Assembly (NCBI GenBank): GCA_963807235.1
Contig: CAWEBF010000009.1
Location: 558,001 to 622,000 of the forward strand
DNA: 64,000 nucleotides
Direction of reading: 5' to 3'
Origin: CAWEBF01 sp963807235
GTDB lineage: Bacteria > Acidobacteriota > Vicinamibacteria > Vicinamibacterales > UBA2999
Positions 58,407-64,000 of this stretch are shown piece after piece. The translations under genes and the position numbers were made by a program. The notes beneath the pieces are model-generated. The model had not been told where the DNA came from. It was given only the letters and a program-made list of their open reading frames with translations, and searched no databases. The first letter of the stretch is position 1. Each line of letters opens with the position of its first letter.

Positions 58407-61400
58407 CTATACCTGCAGCAAGATCGCGCGGGCCGGCTTGCCCGTCGCCAGCCGGATGGCCTCGGCGTAGGCTGCCACCTGGCGGACATAGCGATCGAGC
58501 GCCGGGGCCACGGCGCGATCGGTTTTGAAATCCACGACCGTCAGGGCACCATCGATTTCGAAGGCGAGATCGGCCACGCCCTCGAGCAACCGATCCCCAT
58601 CGAACATCGAGACAGGCAGTTCCCTGTAGCACCGTCCCTCGCGCTCGGCGCGCCGTGCGTCGTTCATCAGCGGATGCCCCAGCACGGCGGCAACCACGGC
58701 GACGGCCGCCGACACCTCCTCCGCTGTGGCACCCACGATGCGTCCGTGCGTGGCGACGAGGGCGTCTTGCGCCGCGGGGGTCGCGTCGAGCGGGACGGTC
58801 GCCAGCGCCGCATGGACCAGCGTGCCGAATCGCACGCCGGCCGGACGCTCCCCTCGTGACCGATCGTGACCGTGTCGGCTTCCGGCACGCGGTGCCGATC
58901 GTCGGCGGCCCACTCGGTCATCGTGCTCACCGACACCCATGGGGTGCTTCCACGCGCGAGTGCCGCCTGCCGCTCCGCTTTCCACCTGTCGTACGTGTTC
59001 GCGCCGTCCTCGATCACCTGCGGTGGAACATCCTTCGCGATCAGCTCCTCGCGCCGCAACCCGAACGGCGCGGCGACGTCGAGGTGCAGCGCCGCGGGGT
59101 CCCACCAGACCACGTCGTGCGCGGCGTCCCCGTCGCCCATCCGGTGCAGGCCTGGACTCACTGTGGAGGCGCCCGCGATGCCGCCGTCCGGCCGCTCCAG
59201 CACCGAGTCCCGCTTGAAGGGCGGGCACCCCGCCGCCGAGTCCGGCGTCCGGCGTTGAGGCAGTGGCGGATACACCGCCCGGTTCAGCGGACTCACCCAT
59301 CCGCCCTCGAACGGCTCGTCGCCCACGGCCGGGACCACGAGCAGGTCGCGGGCGCGCGTTGCCGCCACGTAGGCCAGGCGCACGCCCTCTGCCAGGTCCC
59401 GCCCGTGCTCCTCGGCCTGCCGGTCGAGGAGATCCTTGGGGGACCATCCGCCGATCCGCAGCGCGCAGCGTCCCTGGGGACTGTCGATCGATCGGCTGGC
59501 CTCGAGCATCGCGAGCTTCGCCGTGATGTCGGCCAGCACCACGACGGGAAACTCGAGCCCCTTGGCTTTGTGGACCGTCATCAGGCGAACGCCGTCGCTG
59601 CCGTCCTCGACAATCGGCGCCTCGGTGGCGTCGCCGCGCTCGGCCGCCTCCCGCAGCGTCTCGACGAACCCCCGAAACGACAAGCCGTCGTTGCGTTCGT
59701 ACTGGCGGGCCAGCTCGGCCACGTGCAGCACGTTGGCCAGGACCTGCTCGCCGCTGCGACGCAGCGCGAAACCGACGTGCGCCCGCGTCAGATCCAACAA
59801 GCGCATCACCGTCTCGGCGACGGGCCGCCGGTTGCGTTCAGTGTGCAGCCGCGCCAGTGCCGTCAGGGTGAGACCGATGGGGTGCAGGTGCGCGGGCAGA
59901 TCGGAGGGTACCTTGAACGGATGCAACGCGCGCGGGATACAGGTGCCGGTACTCGAGCAGCTCTTCGTCACCGATCGCGAACAGCGCCCCCGCAGCGTCG
60001 CGAACACCGACAGCTCGTCGTCCGGCCATTCGATCGCGGCCAGCGCGGCGCGCAGCGTCTCGATCTCCTCGCGATCGTGGAACGCCCGCCCCCCGACGAG
60101 CAGGTGCCGCACGCCACGGGCCTCGAGCGCGTTCACGTAGTCGCGTGTGACATCGGTCCCGAAGCTGACGAAGCGCCGGAACAGGATGCAGACGTGGCCC
60201 GGTTGGACCGGCACGGGCGTCTCCGGGTCCTGCCGGGTTGTGACCAGCCAGCCGCTCTCTTGCACCAGCCAGGCGATGAAAGCCCCCACGGCGTCGGGCA
60301 GCGACTGCTCGATGGCCATGGCCGAGATGTTGCGGCGCCCGTACGGCCGCGGTACAGGAAGCGCCACGACCGATGGCTGGTCGGCGAGGCGCGGGCGGCT
60401 CGGCGAGAGCGGGATATAGCGGGCCTGCAGCGTGTCGGTATCTTCGACCATCTCCTCGCCGAACCCTGCGTTGACCGCACGCTGCAGGTTGGGCGTGCTC
60501 CTGAAGCTGGTGGTGAGGGTGAGGTGACGGGCGCCGTGAGCGAGCAGCTGCCGGCACACCTCGTGGTACACCTGCACGTCGGCGCGGCGGAAACGGTAAA
60601 TCGACTGCTTGGGGTCGCCGACGATGAACAGCTTCCCCGGAACGCGGACGCGCCCGCGTCCAGTTCCGTTCGTGCGGGTCGTCGGCGGTCAGCAGCAGCA
60701 GGATTTCCGCCTGGAGCGGATCGGTATCCTGGAACTCGTCCACGAAGACACGAGCGCACCGGGCCTGGAGCTGGGACCGAACGGCGTCATGGTCGTGCAC
60801 CAAATTGCGTGCCCGGTGCAGCAGATCGAAGAAGTCCAGTTCACCTCGCCGTTCCTTCAGCCTCTCGTAGAGATCGAGGCTGCCGCGCAGCTCGTCGCGG
60901 AGCAGCGCCGCCAGGTCCGCATCGGCGTCTCGCTTGAAGACGTCGAGTTGCAGCAGCAGCTCCCGAAAGGCTTCGTAAGTGTCCGTCCGAGTCAGTCCCT
61001 TCGCGAAGTTGGGCCCATAGCCCTTGCGAGCGCGCCGGAAGTCGCGGTCCCGGGACAGGTCGATCAGCAGCGCCTCGGCGCCGTCCAGATCACCGGCCTC
61101 GATCAGCATCGGCAGCTCGTCGCTGGCACGACGCGCCGGTGCAGTGTCCAGATACAGCGGATCGCGAAGGCTCGCCGCTTCGCGCGTGATCGCCGCGAAC
61201 GTGCGGACGCACGTGGTCAGACGGTCGATCTCCGTCTCACGCGAAAACTCCGGACGCGTCCACGACGCCGTGAAATCGCGCCACTCGGTCAGCTGCCATC
61301 CCGCCGCTCGCAGCCGTTCCACGGGACCGTCGGCGTCGGCGTCGCCGCCAAGCGCCCGGCTCGAGCGCCGCAGCGAGCGCCGCACGCCTTCGGGCATTCC

Positions 61401-61856
61401 CTTGAGAGCGTCCTGGAACCACGCGGAGAACGCCTCGGCGTAGCGCCGGCGCGCCTGATCCTCGGTGAGCACGACGAACAGCGGGTCCACGCCCGCCTCA
61501 ACGGGGTACTCCTTCAGCAGGTCGGCGCAGAAACCGTGGATCGTGCCGATCTGCGCTTCTTCGAGGCTGCGCAGCGCGTCTTCCAGCGCCTGGCTCTCGC
61601 CCTCCGGCAGGCCGGCCGCCGCGCGGGCAGTCTCCAGTTCCTGGCGCAGCCGCAGCTTCAGTTCGCCCGCGGCCTTCTCGGTGAAGGTCACCGCCACCAG
61701 GCCGCTCATCACCGCCCGGCCCGTCGCGAGCATGCGTACCATGCGCTGGACCAGCGCGGTCGTCTTGCCGGTGCCGGCGGCCGCCTCGACCACCAGCGTC
61801 TCGTCGAGCGACGAGGCGATCCGGTCGCGGTCCTGAGTGTCCACTGCCGCCTTCAT
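58407..61856 (-). CDS. addA: AddA-like UvrD-type helicase/nuclease, frameshifted
   Basis: About 1149 residues. Helicase motifs in order: Q-like IASSLDETLVVEAAAGTGKT (Walker A), VTFTEKAAGELKLRLRQEL, GTIHGFCADLLKEYP, Walker B CARVFVDEFQDTDPLQAEIL, GDPKQSIYRFRRADVQVYH, TTSFRSTPNLQRAVN, VHKAKGLEFPVVVLAD and LAYVAATRARDLLVV. The C-terminus is a RecB-type nuclease with LTVVDFKTDRAV. This is the 3'-5' helicase-nuclease subunit of AddAB, which processes double-strand ends for RecA. Breaks near 60645, 59950 and 58860. ATG 61856 overlaps the stop of the addB-like gene (ATGA). Confidence 0.85.
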
Positions 61857-64000
61857 GGCCGGCTCCTCAGCCACACGAGATCGGCCAGGAACCCCTGCGG
61901 CTTGCGAGCCACGCGCTGCTCGCTGCCGGGTCCGCACACCGGGCGAAACTCGCACCAGGTACAGGCACCGTCGGCCGGAGCCGGCGCCAGCGTGCCCCGT
62001 TCAACGGCGCGATCGATCGTCTCGAGCGCCTCGATCGCCATCCCTTTCGTGACGGAATCCAGCAGGACCGGCCGTTGCTTGAAGCCTCCGGCCGAGGTGC
62101 AGAAGAACAATCGGGATTCCCCGACCGGCACGTCGAGCATCGCCTCCGCCACCGCGGCGTAGACGAGCGGCTGCAGCACGCTCCCGCCGCCGATGACCAG
62201 CGTGTCCCTGGTGCGATCCTTTCCCGTCTTGTGATCGGTCACGCGCAGCACGCCGGTCTGGCGGTGCACGTCGATCGCGTCGATGGAGCCCCGCAGCGGG
62301 AAGCGGCCGTCGACGAGCACCGGATCGCGCACGCTGCGAGGATCGCGTTCGCCGTCGTGCGGCAGCCCGAACGACAGTTCGAAGTACCGAGGCTCCCAGC
62401 CGTCGTCGGCGGCGACCTGGCGGAGCCAGCCGCGGAGGTCGCGCGCAATCGCCGCGATCTCCTCCTGCCAGACGCGCTCGATGGCGGGCACCATGCGCTC
62501 GCGATACTCCTCCGCCACCTGCGCGATCGACGAGTCGAGCACCTCCAGCGCCTGGGGCAGCGATTCAGCCGTCAGGGGCATCCGCCGTTGATCGACCAGC
62601 GCACGCATCGCGACCGCCTGGATCCGGTGGACGATGCTGCCCTTGGTGAGTGGATCGAGGCGCTGCAGCGGCTCCGGCTGCTCGGCGGCCCGCAGCCGGT
62701 GAATGCCGCTCAGCAGGAACTGGTACGGGCACGACGCGAAGCGCTGCAGCGCCGTGACCGAGTAAGGCCGGCGGCCGAGCCGCTGGGTCGCGAGCGCCTC
62801 GCGGGTGCGATCCGTGACCTGCACCAGGCCGTCGGTACTGCGTCCACTTCGCCGCGGTACGCGCCCAGCGCTCCGTCACCGTCCGCCGCAGCGCCTCGTT
62901 GAGCCGCAGCAGGTACTGCGCGCGGCCCCGCACGCTCTCACCGGGTGCGGCGTCGAGGAGACCGCGCAGGACGGCAAGGTCGTGCTCCTGGGTGTCGATC
63001 GCCATGGCGGCATCTGGCGGCGCCGGCCAGGCCAGCGTCGCGTTTCCCGCGCGGACGGCTGCCGCGGCCAACTCTTCGTGGTCGGGAATGCGGCCCGTGA
63101 CCGCACGCATCGCATCGAGCGCGTAGAACGACGGGACGCGCACGCGCGACTCCCCCACGTCCAGACGCGGGTACGAGAGATACAGCCGCTCGGTCGCGGC
63201 ACCCACGGCGAGATGGAGCAGCTGCCGCTCCTTGAGGCCTCGTTCGCTGCTCGTCTCGAGCTCGCTCGTCAGGTACGCGCGGAACCGATCGGGCAGCAGC
63301 GGATCCTGACGTGCCTTCTGCGGGAACACACGTTCGGCCACCCCGGGGACGAACACGACCTTGAACGATCGTCCGCTGGCCTGCTGCGGACTGCCGATGA
63401 ACACGCGGCCGTAGCGCCGCGGCGGCGGGTCGGCCTCGACCAGCCGCAGCCGCTCGGAGAGCACGGCCCGGACCTCGCGCAGGCCCACCGGGCCCACGGC
63501 CGCCATCGGGCGCAGGTCCGCGAGCACGCGCAGTACGTGCCCCGGGGCCCGCAGCACCCTCGGTGCCAGCTGCTCGAACCGCTCGAGCCACTCGCCCCAT
63601 GTCGCGCGCTCCGGCCACGCCGCCATGTCGCGAATCAGGGGCAGCGCGAAGGACGCGAGGTGCGCCAGCCGCGCCGCGTCGCGTTCGAGGGCCTGGCTCA
63701 GCGACGACTCGGGATCGGCCCGTCGCGACTCCTCGAGACGGATGCGCAGCTCCTCGGCGAACCCGTCCAGCCGCCGGCGCCATCGCTCGGGATCGCCGCC
63801 GATCACTGCGGCCTCGACCAGCATCCATTCCCACCGCCGCGGTGTGCGCAGGGTTCCGGCGATCTCGGGTTGGTCGTCGTGGGCGAGCTGCAGCGGCGCC
63901 TCCGGCTCCGGGGGAGCAGGCGCGGCCGCATCCGAGATCCCCGCGAACACCTCGTCTCCAGGCGGCACCCACACGGGTGCCGGGACACCCGCCGGCGGCA
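61853..64000 (-). CDS. addB: AddB-like nuclease subunit with iron-sulfur cluster, partial
   Basis: About 715 residues visible; the N-terminus lies beyond the window. The upstream part has the inactivated-helicase look (GRVFIGSPQQASGRSFKVVF, GVAERVFPQKARQDPLLPD, LHLAVGAATERLYLSYPRLD). After a break near 62840 comes the nuclease domain: RFASCPYQFLLSGIHRL, VTDHKTGKDRTRD with the PD-(D/E)XK lysine, and CTWCEFRPVCG, which together give the four cysteines of the AddB/Cas4-type [4Fe-4S] cluster. Partner of the AddA-like protein encoded directly downstream. Confidence 0.82.

Overview
The window is GC-rich bacterial chromosome, densely packed on both strands. Its gene content suggests an Acidobacteriota genome, probably of the Vicinamibacteraceae/Luteitalea type. 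The evidence is an Oar-like TonB receptor with a carboxypeptidase-regulatory N-terminus, CRTAC1/UnbV proteins, DUF6152 and DUF6644 proteins, a PQQ propeller, a secreted sulfatase and carboxylesterase, and an expanded family of secreted proteins of unknown function. This placement is inferred from families; no rRNA, tRNA or CRISPR array was seen. Many genes are broken by single-base frameshifts (about one per 0.6-1.5 kb in places, none in others), while the pieces stay conserved and collinear. That pattern fits indel errors in an uncorrected long-read assembly better than gene decay. Such genes are annotated here as whole CDSs with the breaks noted.

Layout. 1-2.3 kb: a partial ORF, a GH19 lysozyme/chitinase and an unknown coiled-coil protein. 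2.4-11.7 kb: the most striking part, a divergent set of eight genes joining a catalase-related haemoprotein, an Old-Yellow-Enzyme-type reductase, a plant-like fatty-acid alpha-dioxygenase and a decapeptide-repeat membrane protein on the minus strand with two RoxA-like di-haem c-type cytochromes, a small membrane protein and a class-3 lipase on the plus strand. Together they look like a bacterial oxylipin (lipase, dioxygenase, hydroperoxide-processing enzyme, enone reductase) system. 11.7-18.4 kb: a TMEM175-like channel, secreted proteins, an MBL-fold hydrolase with a degenerate metal site, and a CRTAC1 protein fused to an RnfD/NqrB-like membrane domain. 18.5-30.3 kb: a giant TPR-CRTAC1 protein, the ActP/DUF485 acetate symporter, a MetE-like protein, an alpha/beta hydrolase lacking its serine nucleophile, a YhdH-type reductase and an acetyl-CoA-synthetase-like ligase. 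30.4-38.9 kb: a duplicated-domain lipoprotein, PQQ propeller, sulfatase, carboxylesterase, secreted protein and c-type cytochrome. 38.9-42.2 kb: PadR regulator, membrane protein and ABC exporter. 42.2-50.9 kb: zinc-ribbon proteins, a haem-binding propeller protein, a methyltransferase, a ModA-like protein and a zinc-ribbon/SPFH/zinc-ribbon operon. 51-56 kb: TonB receptor and a cytochrome c/DUF6644 membrane operon. 56-64 kb: methyltransferase, MATE exporter and an AddAB-like helicase-nuclease running off the edge.

The intergenic DNA is unusual. At least seven short arrays of 7-bp tandem repeats with different sequences lie between genes, and two of them run into coding sequence. A palindromic element around GGGGTCGGGCC occurs as two full copies and one half copy. 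A second hairpin occurs twice with compensating stem changes. Few other gaps exceed 150 bases; the largest, about 218 bases at 7238-7455, separates the two arms of the lipid-oxidation cluster.
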